A stretch of DNA of 53,805 nt from Rhodosalinus sediminis (GTDB lineage Bacteria > Pseudomonadota > Alphaproteobacteria > Rhodobacterales > Rhodobacteraceae): assembly GCF_003385555.1 (NCBI RefSeq), contig NZ_QOHR01000011.1, positions 21,045 through 74,849 on the forward strand, in the 5' to 3' direction. The notes under the pieces were generated by a model. It saw nothing but the letters and a program-made list of their open reading frames with translations, did no database searches and was not told the DNA's origin. Of this stretch, positions 7,638 to 16,151 are shown in pieces. Position 1 is the first letter of the stretch; the number at the start of each line of letters is the position of its first letter. Both the position numbers and the translations under genes were made by a program.

Positions 7638-9269
7638 TCAGCCCGCGTCGGGCAGCGCGTAGTCGCGGAACCGGTCGCGCAGCGTCAGCTTCGAGACCTT
7701 GCCCGTCGCGGTGAGCGGCAGCGCGTCGAGGTATTCCACCGCGTCCGGCAGCTGCCAGCGCGCGAAATGCTCGAGAAGCAGCGCGTCGAGCGCCTCCTTC
7801 GGCGGGCGCTTGCCCTCCTCCGGCACGACGATCAGCAGCGGGCGCTCGTCCCACTTCGGGTGCGGCACGGCGATCACCGCGCAGGCGGCCACGTCCGGAT
7901 GGCTCGTCACCACGTTCTCGAGGTCGATCGAGCTGATCCATTCGCCGCCCGACTTTATGAGGTCCTTCGCCCGGTCCTGAATCGTCAGAAACCCCTTGTC
8001 GTCGATCGTGGCGATGTCGCCGGTGCCGAACCAGCCCTCCGCGTCCATCGCGGCCTCGGTCGCCGCCGGGTCGGCGTAATAGCCCGAGATGATGGAGTTG
8101 CCGCGCACGTGGAGCTCGCCCCGGGCGGTGCCGTCGTGGGGCTGCGGCCGGCCGTTCTCGTCCACGATCTTGAGCTCCACGCCGAAGAGGCGCCGGCCCT
8201 GCTTCTGCTTGACGTCCATGCGCCGCTCGAAGGGCGCGTCCTCATGCCCCGCCGGCAGATGCCCCTGCGTGCCCACCGGGCTCATCTCTGTCATGCCCCA
8301 GGCGTGGCACACGGTGACGCCGCTCGTCTCGAAGCTCTCGATCATCGCCCGCGGCGCCGCCGAGCCGCCGACGACCACATGCCCGAAGCCCGCCGGGTTT
8401 CGCCCGCGCGCCCGGATCTCCCCCTGAAGCCCCTGCCAGACCGTCGGCACGCCCCAGGCGGAATACACGCCCTCCGCCTCCATCAGCTCGAAGAGCGACC
8501 CCCCGTCGAGCGCGGGGCCCGGAAAGACGAGGCTCGCGCCGGTGAGCGGCGCGGCATAGGGCAGCCCCCAGGCGTTGACGTGAAAGAGCGGCACCACCGG
8601 CAGCACGCGCCGCCCTTCCCGCAGCGCCTCGCCGAGCGCCACCGCCACCGAGAAGGCGTGCAGCACCGTCGAACGGTGCGAGTAGAGCGCGCCCTTCGGG
8701 TTGCCGGTGGTCCCGGAGGTGTAGCAGAGCCCGGCCGCGGTATTCTCGTCGAGCTCGGGCCAGTCGTAGGTCTCCGGGCGCCCCTCCAGAAGCTCCTCGT
8801 AGCACAAGAGGTCGAGCGCGCTTTCGGGCATGTGCGCGCGGTCGGTCATCACGACGACGCGCAGACCCGCGGGCAGCTCGGCCGCCATCGCCTCCACGAG
8901 CGGCACGAAGGTCGCGTCGACGAAGAGCAGCCGGTCCTCCGCGTGATGCATGATGTAGGCGAGCTGCTCGGCCGGAAGGCGCGGGTTGATGGTGTGACAG
9001 ACCGCGCCCATGCCGGAGACGGCGTAGTAGAGTTCGAAATGGCGATAGCCGTTCCACGCGAGGGTCGCCACACGGTCGCCCTCGGCCACGCCGAGCGCGG
9101 CGAGCGCATGGGCGAGCTGGCCCGCGCGCGCGTAGGCCTCCGGATAGGTGTAGCGGTGCACGTCCCCCTCCACCCGGCGCGAGACGATCTCGCCGGTGGG
9201 GTAGCTCTCGGCGGCGAACTTCAGAATGTCGATGATGGCCAGCGGCCGGTGCATCATCATGCCCTGCAT
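7638..9269 (-). CDS. Acyl-CoA synthetase, medium/long-chain or DmdB-like
   Basis: A 543-residue AMP-forming acyl-CoA ligase. The P-loop-like motif YTSGTTGNPKGALYSHR is near residue 190, the AMP-binding motif HAWGMTEMSP is central, and the hinge WFGTGDIATIDDKGFLTIQDR and the catalytic lysine near PLTATGKVSKL are at the C-terminus. All catalytic elements are present and the length is normal. The start ATG is preceded by AGGAGGA. In Rhodobacterales, close relatives include methylmercaptopropionate-CoA ligase (DmdB) of the DMSP demethylation pathway, but no other dmd gene is visible here. A general fatty acyl-CoA ligase is equally likely. Confidence 0.85.
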   Translation of the reverse strand: MQGMMMHRPLAIIDILKFAAESYPTGEIVSRRVEGDVHRYTYPEAYARAGQLAHALAALGVAEGDRVATLAWNGYRHFELYYAVSGMGAVCHTINPRLPAEQLAYIMHHAEDRLLFVDATFVPLVEAMAAELPAGLRVVVMTDRAHMPESALDLLCYEELLEGRPETYDWPELDENTAAGLCYTSGTTGNPKGALYSHRSTVLHAFSVAVALGEALREGRRVLPVVPLFHVNAWGLPYAAPLTGASLVFPGPALDGGSLFELMEAEGVYSAWGVPTVWQGLQGEIRARGRNPAGFGHVVVGGSAAPRAMIESFETSGVTVCHAWGMTEMSPVGTQGHLPAGHEDAPFERRMDVKQKQGRRLFGVELKIVDENGRPQPHDGTARGELHVRGNSIISGYYADPAATEAAMDAEGWFGTGDIATIDDKGFLTIQDRAKDLIKSGGEWISSIDLENVVTSHPDVAACAVIAVPHPKWDERPLLIVVPEEGKRPPKEALDALLLEHFARWQLPDAVEYLDALPLTATGKVSKLTLRDRFRDYALPDAG

Positions 9270-9421
9270 GGGGGTCCTCCTCCCTCGCCCCGGATCTCAA
9301 CGGGGCCCTTCGCGACTGCCCCCGACTGTGCCGGGAGGTCCGCACGGTTGCAAAGGCGAAGTCGCGGACTGCGGGACGATGGCGGCAAGCCGGGACGCCG
9401 CGCATGCCGCGGGCGTCCGGC

Positions 9422-9475
9422 GGCGAGGGGCGCTGCCCCTCGCGCTCCCCGGAGTATTTCCGCCAAGATGATGGG
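9422..9475 (+). repeat. Dispersed hairpin repeat, copy A
   Basis: A perfect hairpin (GCGAGGGGC, loop GCT, GCCCCTCGC) is followed by the tail CCCCGGAGTATTT..GCCAAGATGATGGG. The same hairpin-plus-tail occurs at 28002-28052 and, inverted, at 9487-9557. Recollection of similar sequences at gene ends in other Rhodobacterales suggests a family of intergenic repeats with terminator activity. Confidence 0.75.
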
Positions 9476-9486
9476 AGGGCGCCGGT

Positions 9487-9557
9487 CCATCATCTTGGTG
9501 CAAATACTCTCGGGGGGTGAATTGGCCGAAGGCCAAGAGGGGGGCAGACAGCCCCCC
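9487..9557 (-). repeat. Dispersed hairpin repeat, copy B (inverted)
   Basis: Read on the minus strand this is a GGGGGGC/GCCCCCC hairpin with loop TGTCT, then TCTTGGCCTTCGGCCAATTC (itself a GGCC-TTC-GGCC hairpin), then CCCCCCGAGAGTATTTGCAC and CAAGATGATGG. It begins 3 bp after the stop of the helicase gene (9560) and so would act as its terminator. With copy A it forms a large inverted repeat whose arms face each other across 11 bp. Confidence 0.75.
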
Positions 9558-9559
9558 TC

Positions 9560-11083
9560 CTACCCCTCTCCCTCGAGCCCGAGCGGCGCCGGCCGCGCGT
9601 CGAGGTCGTCGGTCGCGAGCGGTGCGGAGGGCCGGGCGAGGCGGTTCCGCACGACCCAGATCAGCCGCCCCTCGGCGCGCGTGATGGCGACGTAGGCGAG
9701 GCGCTTCCAGAGGGGCTGGCCGGCCTCGGTGCGCCCGGCGCGCGCGGCGGCCCAGAGGTCGGGGGCGAAGACCTGCACCGTGTCCCACTGGCTGCCCTGC
9801 GCCTTGTGGATCGTCACCGCCGCGCCGTGCAGGAAGACGGCGCCCATGCCGGCGGCGAAGGGGATGAAGGGCTCCTCCTCGCCCGGTTTCTCGATCCTGA
9901 CGATCGAGGCGGCCGAGACGCGCGGGTCCTCGGCGCCGACGACATGGAGCCGCGAGAAGCCGGGTTTCTTGCCGGGGCCGAGCCAGATCGTCTGCGCGCC
10001 CTTGATGAGCCCGCGCGCCTCGAGGTCGAGGCGGCGCTTGCGGTGCTTGAGCGGCAGTTCGATGCCGTCGCAGATGAGCGGCTCGCCGGGCAGGAGCCCG
10101 TCCTCGGGCGCCTCGTGCACGCGGCGGAAGGCGTCGATCAGGCGCACCCGCGTCGCGTTGCGCCAGACGAGCACCGGGCTGCGGGCCATGAGGTCCACCT
10201 CGACCCGCTCGGACCAGACGACGCGGTCGTCGCGCGCCGCGGCGTCGCGCACGAGGCCCTCGAAGGCCGCGAAGTCGACGTCGGGGTCGGCGAGCGCGTG
10301 GGCGAGGTCGAGGATCGGGTTGTCGGCCGCCTGCCGGTGCACGCGCCCGAGGGCGAGGCGGCGCTCCTCGGGCAGCTGGTCGAAGACCATGCCGCCCGGC
10401 GCGTTGACGGGCGCGAGCTGCGCGGGATCGCCGAAGAGGACGAGGGAGGGGAAGATCTCCTGCAGGTCCTCGAGCTGGCGCGCGTCGAGCATCGAGGCCT
10501 CGTCCACGAGCCCGACGTCGAGTTCCTCGTCGCGGCGTTTCCAGCCGGTGATGAAATCCGAGCCCTTGAGCCCCGCCGCCATCAGCGCGCCGGGGATCGA
10601 GGCCTGGCGCGCGTAGAAGGCCGCGGCGCGGTCGAGCGCCTCCTCGCTCAGCCCCTCGATCGCGGGGCGCTCGCCGCTGCCGGCGAGCCAGTCGGCGATC
10701 TTCTCGTACTGCGGGTCGTAGACCGGCGTGTAGAGGATGCGGTGGATCGTCGTGGCCGGCACGCCGCGGTGGCGCAGCACGCTCGCGGCCTTGTTGGTGG
10801 GCGCGAGCACGGCGAGGGTGCGCCGGTCCCGGCGCTTGCGCCCCTCCCAGTCGCCCGAGATCGTCTCGACCCCGGCGGCGTCGAGCGCGCGGAAGAGCTC
10901 GGCCAGGAGGAGCGTCTTGCCCGAGCCGGCCTTGCCCGTCACGGCGAGCACGCGGCCCGCGGCCTTGCCGGGCGGGCCGAGCGCGCCGCCCGCGAGGTCC
11001 ACGCCGGCCTCGCCCAGGAAGCCGGAGAGCCGGTCCCAGGCGGCGGCCTGATCCTCGGAGAACTGGAGCGCGGGCAGCGTCAT
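9560..11083 (-). CDS. RecD/Dda-like superfamily 1 DNA helicase (ATP-dependent)
   Basis: A 507-residue superfamily 1B-type helicase. Walker A AVTGKAGSGKTLLLAEL lies near residue 55, motif Ia is LAPTNKAASVLR, motif II is VGLVDEASMLD, motif III is LVLFGDPAQLAPV, and the C-terminal UvrD_C_2 motif is VTIHKAQGSQWDTVQVF followed by YVAITRAEGRLIWVV. I start it at ATG 11081-11083 (MTLPALQFSEDQ), which has a GAGG 7 bp upstream. An ATG 13 codons earlier only adds an unconserved stretch. The protein unwinds DNA in the cytoplasm; its exact repair or replication role is unknown. It lies 72 bp downstream of dgt on the same strand. Confidence 0.85.
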   Translation of the reverse strand: MTLPALQFSEDQAAAWDRLSGFLGEAGVDLAGGALGPPGKAAGRVLAVTGKAGSGKTLLLAELFRALDAAGVETISGDWEGRKRRDRRTLAVLAPTNKAASVLRHRGVPATTIHRILYTPVYDPQYEKIADWLAGSGERPAIEGLSEEALDRAAAFYARQASIPGALMAAGLKGSDFITGWKRRDEELDVGLVDEASMLDARQLEDLQEIFPSLVLFGDPAQLAPVNAPGGMVFDQLPEERRLALGRVHRQAADNPILDLAHALADPDVDFAAFEGLVRDAAARDDRVVWSERVEVDLMARSPVLVWRNATRVRLIDAFRRVHEAPEDGLLPGEPLICDGIELPLKHRKRRLDLEARGLIKGAQTIWLGPGKKPGFSRLHVVGAEDPRVSAASIVRIEKPGEEEPFIPFAAGMGAVFLHGAAVTIHKAQGSQWDTVQVFAPDLWAAARAGRTEAGQPLWKRLAYVAITRAEGRLIWVVRNRLARPSAPLATDDLDARPAPLGLEGEG

Positions 11084-11155
11084 GCCCGCCTCATAGCGGC
11101 CCCGCCCCGCGCGCGCCAGCATCCGTCGGCGCGCTTCGGCGCCCGGCCGCCCGCG

Positions 11156-12334
11156 TCAGCGCGGCACCGCGAGCGCCGGGCGCGCGCCGCCCACGAGGCG
11201 CTCGTGCTGCTGCAGCGCGAAGCGGTCGGTCATGCCGGCGATGTAATCCGCGACGATCCGGGCGAGCCCGGTCTCGCCGCCGGCGGCGGCGACGTCGGCC
11301 TGCCAGCGCTCGGGCAGGAGGGCGGGATCGGCCATGTAGAGCGGGAAGAGATCGCGCACGACGTCCATGACCGCGGCGCGCATCTCCATCACCCGGGGCG
11401 CGCGGTACATGCGGTGAAAGAGGAAATGCCGGATCGTGCGGATGTCGCGCCACACGGGATCGGAGAAGCGCACCATCATGCGTCCGGCGTGGCGGATGTC
11501 GGCGGCCTGCGCGGGCGCGAGCTGCGCGAGGCGCGCGCGCGTCTCGGCCACCACGTCCTCGACGAGACGGCCGAAGAAGCGCCGCAGCGCCTCGTGCCGG
11601 CGGCGGTGCGCGTCGAGCCCGGGCCAGAGCCGGTCCACCTCGGCCACGCAGTCGGCCACCAGCGGCAGCTCGGCAATCTCGTCGAGGGTGAAGAGATCCG
11701 CGCGCAGCCCGTCGTGCAGGTCGTGGTGGTTGTAGGCGATGTCGTCGGAGAGCGCGGCGACCTGCGCCTCGAGCCCCGCATGGGTGGCGAGTTCGAGGTC
11801 GTGGCGCGCGTCGTAATCGGCGAGCGCGTAGGGCAGCGGCGGCAGCTTAGGGCCGGCGACGGGGCCGTTGTGCTTGGCGATGCCCTCCAGCGTCTCCCAG
11901 GTCAGGTTGAGCCCGTCGAAGCCGGCGTAGTGGCGCTCCAGCCGGGTGACGATGCGGATCGCCTGCGCGTTGTGGTCGAAGCCGCCGTAGGGCGCCATCA
12001 GCGCGTCGAGCGCGTCCTCGCCGGCGTGGCCGAAGGGCGTGTGGCCGAGATCGTGGGCGAGCGCCACCGCTTCGGCGAGGTCGAAGTCGAGGCCGAGCGC
12101 CCGCGCGATCGTGCGCGCCACCTGCGCGACCTCCAGCGAATGGGTGAGCCGCGTGCGGTAGTAATCGCCCTCGTGCTCGACGAAGACCTGCGTCTTGTGC
12201 TTGAGCCGCCGGAAGGCCGAGGCGTGGATGATCCGGTCGCGGTCGCGCTGAAAGGCGGAGCGCAGGGCGCTCTCCTCCTCGGGCGTGAGCCGCCCGCGGC
12301 TCGTCGCGGGATCGGACGCGTAGGCTGCGCGCAT
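11156..12334 (-). CDS. dgt: dGTP triphosphohydrolase-like HD-domain protein
   Basis: A 392-residue HD-superfamily protein of the Dgt-like family 2, which hydrolyses deoxynucleoside triphosphates to the nucleoside and tripolyphosphate. The N-terminal block has FRRLKHKTQVF, and THSLEVAQVARTIARAL supplies the first His. The HD motif is ALAHDLGHTPFGHAGEDAL near residue 95-110, and DDIAYNHHDLHDGLRA gives a further metal ligand. Length and motifs are complete. It is divergent from the A-type Fe-S carrier gene, with about 138 bp between the two start codons. No strong terminator separates it from the helicase gene behind it. Confidence 0.88.
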   Translation of the reverse strand: MRAAYASDPATSRGRLTPEEESALRSAFQRDRDRIIHASAFRRLKHKTQVFVEHEGDYYRTRLTHSLEVAQVARTIARALGLDFDLAEAVALAHDLGHTPFGHAGEDALDALMAPYGGFDHNAQAIRIVTRLERHYAGFDGLNLTWETLEGIAKHNGPVAGPKLPPLPYALADYDARHDLELATHAGLEAQVAALSDDIAYNHHDLHDGLRADLFTLDEIAELPLVADCVAEVDRLWPGLDAHRRRHEALRRFFGRLVEDVVAETRARLAQLAPAQAADIRHAGRMMVRFSDPVWRDIRTIRHFLFHRMYRAPRVMEMRAAVMDVVRDLFPLYMADPALLPERWQADVAAAGGETGLARIVADYIAGMTDRFALQQHERLVGGARPALAVPR

Positions 12335-12472
12335 CGGGGCCCTCCTCGCCGGCCTGTCTCGCGCCCCGCTATACAGGCTTCGGCGCGCGGGGGCAGGGGG
12401 GCGGCTTGCGGGAAACCGGCGCGGGGCCTATCTTTTGCGGAGGTTTCAGGCAGACGGACGAGGACCGAGACG

Positions 12473-12796
12473 ATGCAGCTTCCTCCGAAGGTGACCGAGC
12501 GCGCCTTCGCGCGCCTCGCGGAGATCGGCGCCGCCGACCAGGGCCAGGCGCTGCGCGTCGCGGTGGAGGGCGGCGGCTGTTCGGGCTTTCAGTACGACAT
12601 CCGCCTCGACGCGCCCGCCGACGACGACCTCGTGATCGAGGGGCAGGGCCAGAAGGTGATCGTGGACGAGATCTCGCTGCCCTTCCTCGAGAACGCGGTG
12701 ATCGACTTCACCGAGGAGCTGATCGGCGCGCGCTTTACCATCGAGAACCCGAACGCCACCAGTTCCTGCGGCTGCGGCACGTCCTTCGCCATGTGA
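12473..12796 (+). CDS. erpA: A-type iron-sulfur carrier / insertion protein
   Basis: A 107-residue HesB/IscA-like protein. The three conserved cysteines are in EGGGCSGFQYDI and NPNATSSCGCGTSFAM, the normal arrangement for binding and handing over a [2Fe-2S] or [4Fe-4S] cluster to target apo-proteins. It sits alone, divergent from dgt and away from any isc or suf genes, which fits an ErpA-type carrier better than IscA or SufA. The assignment between these close paralogues is uncertain. The start ATG follows GAGGACCGAGACG. Confidence 0.88.
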   Translation: MQLPPKVTERAFARLAEIGAADQGQALRVAVEGGGCSGFQYDIRLDAPADDDLVIEGQGQKVIVDEISLPFLENAVIDFTEELIGARFTIENPNATSSCGCGTSFAM

Positions 12797-13033
12797 GGCG
12801 CGCGGGCCCGGTCGGCCGCGCCCCGGCACGACACGTCGCGCGGCGGTGGCAGCGTGGCGGCGCTGGAACAGGCCGTCGCGGCCCGACGCTCACGAGCTCC
12901 GCGCCATGCACTCGCGACAAGGGGGCAAGCGCCGCGCCCGCGATCTCCGCCGCGCCTGCTTGGCTGTCCCGGTCGCCCCTCTCCGCAGCCCCCGCAGATC
13001 AGGGCCGCGACGCCGGGGCCGGTACGCGCCGCG

Positions 13034-13426
13034 CTACTCCCACCAGCGGTCGATGCGCGCGATGTCGGCGTCCGACCAGCCGAAGTGATGCGCGAGCTCG
13101 TGGACGACGATGTGCCGGACGAGATCCCCGAGCGCGACGTCGCCCCGGTGCGCCCATTCGTCGAGGATCGGGCGCCGGAAGAGCCGGATCGTGTCCGGGC
13201 CCTGCGGCTGGTCGAGCACCGATTTCTCGGTGAGCGGCACGCCCTCGTAGAGCCCCGTCAGCTCGAAGGGATCGTCGATGCCGAGCTCGTCGAGCAGGCG
13301 CTCGCTCGGAAACTCCTCGATCCGCAGCGCCACCTCCTCCGCCAGGGGGCGGAAGGCCTCGGGCAGGGCGGCGAGCGCCGCGCGGGCGAGGCGCTCGATC
13401 TCGGTGGCGTCGGGAGCGTGGCTCAT
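13034..13426 (-). CDS. Zincin-like metallopeptidase family protein (DUF1025 type)
   Basis: A small protein of 130 residues. The C-terminal HExxH motif in IVVHELAHHFGWSDADIARID marks the minimal-gluzincin-like family annotated as metallopeptidase or possible Zn-metalloprotease. The start MSHAPDATEIERL at 13424-13426 gives the usual length; an upstream ATG would add an arginine-rich stretch of low credibility. No signal peptide is visible, so it is likely cytoplasmic. The substrate is unknown in the family. The 237 bp between the Fe-S carrier gene and this gene hold no feature I can support. Confidence 0.8.
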   Translation of the reverse strand: MSHAPDATEIERLARAALAALPEAFRPLAEEVALRIEEFPSERLLDELGIDDPFELTGLYEGVPLTEKSVLDQPQGPDTIRLFRRPILDEWAHRGDVALGDLVRHIVVHELAHHFGWSDADIARIDRWWE

Positions 13427-13561
13427 GTGCGCGACCCTCGCGCGCGCCGCGCGCCGACGCAAGCGCCGTGCACGCCCGCACAGCCCCTCTCGCATCCCCG
13501 CGCGTGGTCACGCCGGCGCGGGGCGCTTAGGTCGAGCCAATAACAGTGAAGGAGCGAGACC

Positions 13562-14155
13562 ATGGCAGATCCGAAAATCGCCGTCATCTTCTACTCGACC
13601 TACGGCGCCAACCAGCAGGTGGCCGAAGCCGCCGCCGAGGCCGCCCGCGCCGCCGGCGCGGAGGTGCGCCTGCGCCGCGCGCCCGAGACCGCGCCGCGCG
13701 AGGTGGTCGAGGCGCAGGACGCCTGGAAGGCGCAGCTCGAGGCGATGGCCGACATCCCCGAGGCCACGGCCGAGGAAATGGACTGGGCCGACGGCTACTT
13801 CTTCGCCGCGCCCACCCGCTTCGGCGTGGTGGCGAGCCAGATGCGCGCCTTCATCGACACGCTCGGCCCGCTCTGGATGGAGGGCAAGCTCGCCGACAAG
13901 ACCTTCACCGCGACGACGAGCACGCAGAGCCCGCACGGCGGGCAGGAGACGACGCTCCTGTCGCTCTACACGACCGCGATGCACTGGGGCTGCGTGGTGG
14001 TCGCGCCGGGCTACACGGATCAGAGCGTCTTCGACGCCGGCGGCAACCCCTACGGCGCGGCGATCACCGCGGGCACGGTCGACGCGCCTAAGCGCGCCGC
14101 CGTCGCCCACCAAGCGACGCGCCTCGTGCAGATGACGGCGAAACTGCGCGCCTGA
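13562..14155 (+). CDS. wrbA: WrbA-like NAD(P)H:quinone oxidoreductase
   Basis: A 197-residue flavodoxin-like protein. It shows the FMN phosphate-binding loop [14 protein letters not shown] near residue 8, the flavin-contact stretch [20 protein letters not shown], and the WrbA-typical [20 protein letters not shown] segment. Members reduce quinones by two electrons and protect from redox cycling. The start has GGAGCGAGACC just upstream of the ATG. It is followed by two perfect palindromes and converges on the oligoendopeptidase gene. The symbol is by similarity; the sequence diverges from E. coli WrbA. Confidence 0.85.
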   Translation: MADPKIAVIFYSTYGANQQVAEAAAEAARAAGAEVRLRRAPETAPREVVEAQDAWKAQLEAMADIPEATAEEMDWADGYFFAAPTRFGVVASQMRAFIDTLGPLWMEGKLADKTFTATTSTQSPHGGQETTLLSLYTTAMHWGCVVVAPGYTDQSVFDAGGNPYGAAITAGTVDAPKRAAVAHQATRLVQMTAKLRA

Positions 14156-14177
14156 GCCGCGCGCCCCGGGAACGATC

Positions 14178-14213
14178 GGGCCGGAAATTTTTCGTACGAA
14201 AAATTTCCGGCCC
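14178..14213. terminator. Perfect 36-bp palindrome downstream of wrbA
   Basis: Self-complementary around the centre CGTACG: outer GGGCCGG arms, inner AAATTTTT/AAAAATTT. Because the inner arms supply T-runs on both strands, it can serve as an intrinsic terminator for wrbA (+) and for the converging pepF (-). It is strikingly AT-rich for this genome. Confidence 0.75.
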
Positions 14214-14230
14214 CGCGCCGCCCGTGGAGA

Positions 14231-14254
14231 GAGATTTTTCGTACGAAAAATCTC
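14231..14254. terminator. Second palindrome with the same core, downstream of pepF
   Basis: A 24-bp perfect palindrome GAGATTTTT-CG-T/A-CG-AAAAATCTC shares the 18-bp centre ATTTTTCGTACGAAAAAT with the palindrome 18 bp to its left, but has different outer arms. It ends 12 bp from the pepF stop codon and probably terminates that gene. Confidence 0.75.
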
Positions 14255-14266
14255 CCAGCCGGGGGC

Positions 14267-16087
14267 TCACGCCTCCATCGCCTCGAGCTCGTCGATGAAG
14301 CGCTCGATCATCGAGAGCCCCTTGTCCCAGAAGGCCGGGTCCGACGCGTCGAGCCCGAAGGGCGCGAGCAGCGCGCTGTGGTGCTTCGAGCCGCCCGCGC
14401 GGAGCATGTCGAAATACTTCGCCTCGAAGCCCTCCGGCGCCTCCTCGTAGGCGGCGTAGAGCGCGTTCACCAGCCCGTCGCCGAAGGCGTAGGCATAGAC
14501 GTAGAAGGGCGAATGCACGAAGTGCGGGATGTAGGCCCAGAAGGTCTCGTAGCCCTCCATGAACTCGAAGGCCGGCCCGAGGCTCTCGCCCTGCACGCTC
14601 ATCCAGAGCGCGTTGATGTCGTCGGGCGTGAGCTCGCCGCCGCGCCGCGCGGCGTGGAGCTTGCACTCGAAATCGTAGAAGGCGATCTGCCGCACGACCG
14701 TGTTGAGCATGTCCTCCACCTTGCCGGCGAGCAGGACGCGCTTTTCGTTGGCGTCGGCGGCGTTCGCCAGCATCCGGCGGAAGGTCAGCATCTCGCCGAA
14801 GACGCTCGCCGTCTCGGCCAGCGTGAGCGGCGTGCGCGAGAGCATCTCGCCCTGCCCGGCGGCGAGGCGCTGGTGCACGCCGTGCCCGAGCTCGTGGGCG
14901 AGCGTCATCACGTCGCGCGGCTTGCCGAGGTAGTTGAGCAGAATGTAGGGGTGCGCGTCCGTCACCGTGGGATGGGCGAAGGCGCCGGGCGCCTTGCCGG
15001 GCGTGACGCCCGCGTCGATCCAGCCATTGTCGAAGAAGGGCTCGGCGAGGGTGGCGAGCTCGGGCGAGAAGCCCTCGTAGGCCCGCAGCACCGTCTCGCG
15101 CGCCTCGGTCCAGGGCACGGTGCGGTCGGCCTGCATCGGCAGCGGCGCGTTGCGGTCCCAGACCTGCAGCTTGTCGAGCCCCATCCACTTGCGCTTGAGC
15201 TCGTAGTAGCGGTGGCTGAGCCGCGGATAGGCGGCGACCACCGCGTCGCGCAGCGCCTCGACGACCTCGGGCTCCACGTCGTTGGCGAGGTGCCGGCCAG
15301 TCTGCGGCGTGGGCATGCCGCGCCAGCGGTCGATCACCTCCTTTTCCTTGGCCTGCGTGTTGTGCACGCGGGCGAAGAGGCGGATGTTCGCGCCGAAGAC
15401 CCGGGCCAGCGCGCGCGCGCCCGCCTCGCGCTTCGCGCGGTCACGGTCGGTCAGCAGGTTGAGCGTCGCCTCCAGCCCGAGCGTCTCGCCGTCCACCTCG
15501 AAGGTGAGCCCCGCGATCGTCTCGTCGAAGAGCCGCTCCCAGGCGTCGCCGACCACGCCCGTGTCGTGCAGGAACTTTTCCAGCTCGTCGGAAAGCTGAT
15601 AGGGCTTCATCTTGCGGATGCGGTCGAAGACCGGCTTGTAGCGCGCGAGCGCCGCGTTCTCCGCGAAGAGCGCGTCGAGGTGATCCTCCGGCAGGCGGTT
15701 GATCTCCAGCGTGAAGAAGACGAGCGGCGTCGTGTCGTCGGTGATCTTCTCCTGCACGTCCGAGAGGAACTTCGCCCGGTCCGCGTCGGTCGTGTCCTGG
15801 TAATAGCGCAGCCCCGCGAAGGACATCAGCCGCCCGGCCACGCGCTCGATCGCCTCGTTGCGCTCCACGCAGCGCAGGAGCCCTGCGGCGTCGAGCCCGG
15901 CGAGCTTGCCCTCGTAGTCGGCGGCGAAGGCGCGGCACTCCGCCTTCAGCCAGTCGAGATCGCGCGCGACCTCCGGCGCGTCGGGCGCGGCGTAGAGATC
16001 GGTGAGGTCCCATTCGGGCAGATCGCCCAGCGGCGCGGCGCCCTGATCGGTCGCGGCGTCGAGGGCGGGGCGGAAGGTGTCCGGCAT
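14267..16087 (-). CDS. pepF: Oligoendopeptidase F, M3 family
   Basis: A 606-residue zinc peptidase of the M3B family, cytoplasmic, that degrades short peptides. The HExxH zinc motif is in VMTLAHELGHGVHQRLAAGQ around residue 390, and the third ligand Glu follows in LAETASVFGEMLTF. The N-terminal helical domain (LPEWDLTDLYAAPDAPEV) is typical. Length and active site are complete. It starts at ATG 16085-16087. It lies downstream of the DNA-ligase gene on the same strand, with a gap of about 64 bp. Palindromic terminators follow it. Confidence 0.93.
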   Translation of the reverse strand: MPDTFRPALDAATDQGAAPLGDLPEWDLTDLYAAPDAPEVARDLDWLKAECRAFAADYEGKLAGLDAAGLLRCVERNEAIERVAGRLMSFAGLRYYQDTTDADRAKFLSDVQEKITDDTTPLVFFTLEINRLPEDHLDALFAENAALARYKPVFDRIRKMKPYQLSDELEKFLHDTGVVGDAWERLFDETIAGLTFEVDGETLGLEATLNLLTDRDRAKREAGARALARVFGANIRLFARVHNTQAKEKEVIDRWRGMPTPQTGRHLANDVEPEVVEALRDAVVAAYPRLSHRYYELKRKWMGLDKLQVWDRNAPLPMQADRTVPWTEARETVLRAYEGFSPELATLAEPFFDNGWIDAGVTPGKAPGAFAHPTVTDAHPYILLNYLGKPRDVMTLAHELGHGVHQRLAAGQGEMLSRTPLTLAETASVFGEMLTFRRMLANAADANEKRVLLAGKVEDMLNTVVRQIAFYDFECKLHAARRGGELTPDDINALWMSVQGESLGPAFEFMEGYETFWAYIPHFVHSPFYVYAYAFGDGLVNALYAAYEEAPEGFEAKYFDMLRAGGSKHHSALLAPFGLDASDPAFWDKGLSMIERFIDELEAMEA

Positions 16088-16151
16088 GGGGTCTCTCCTG
16101 TTGTCCAGTCGGGGTCGAGATAAGGCCCGCGGGGCGGCCGGCGCAAGGCGC

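Noticed and set aside
12797-13033. Short open frames between the Fe-S carrier and the metallopeptidase
   Set aside because: Composition and lack of start context mark them as noise; they run into the antisense of the metallopeptidase gene.
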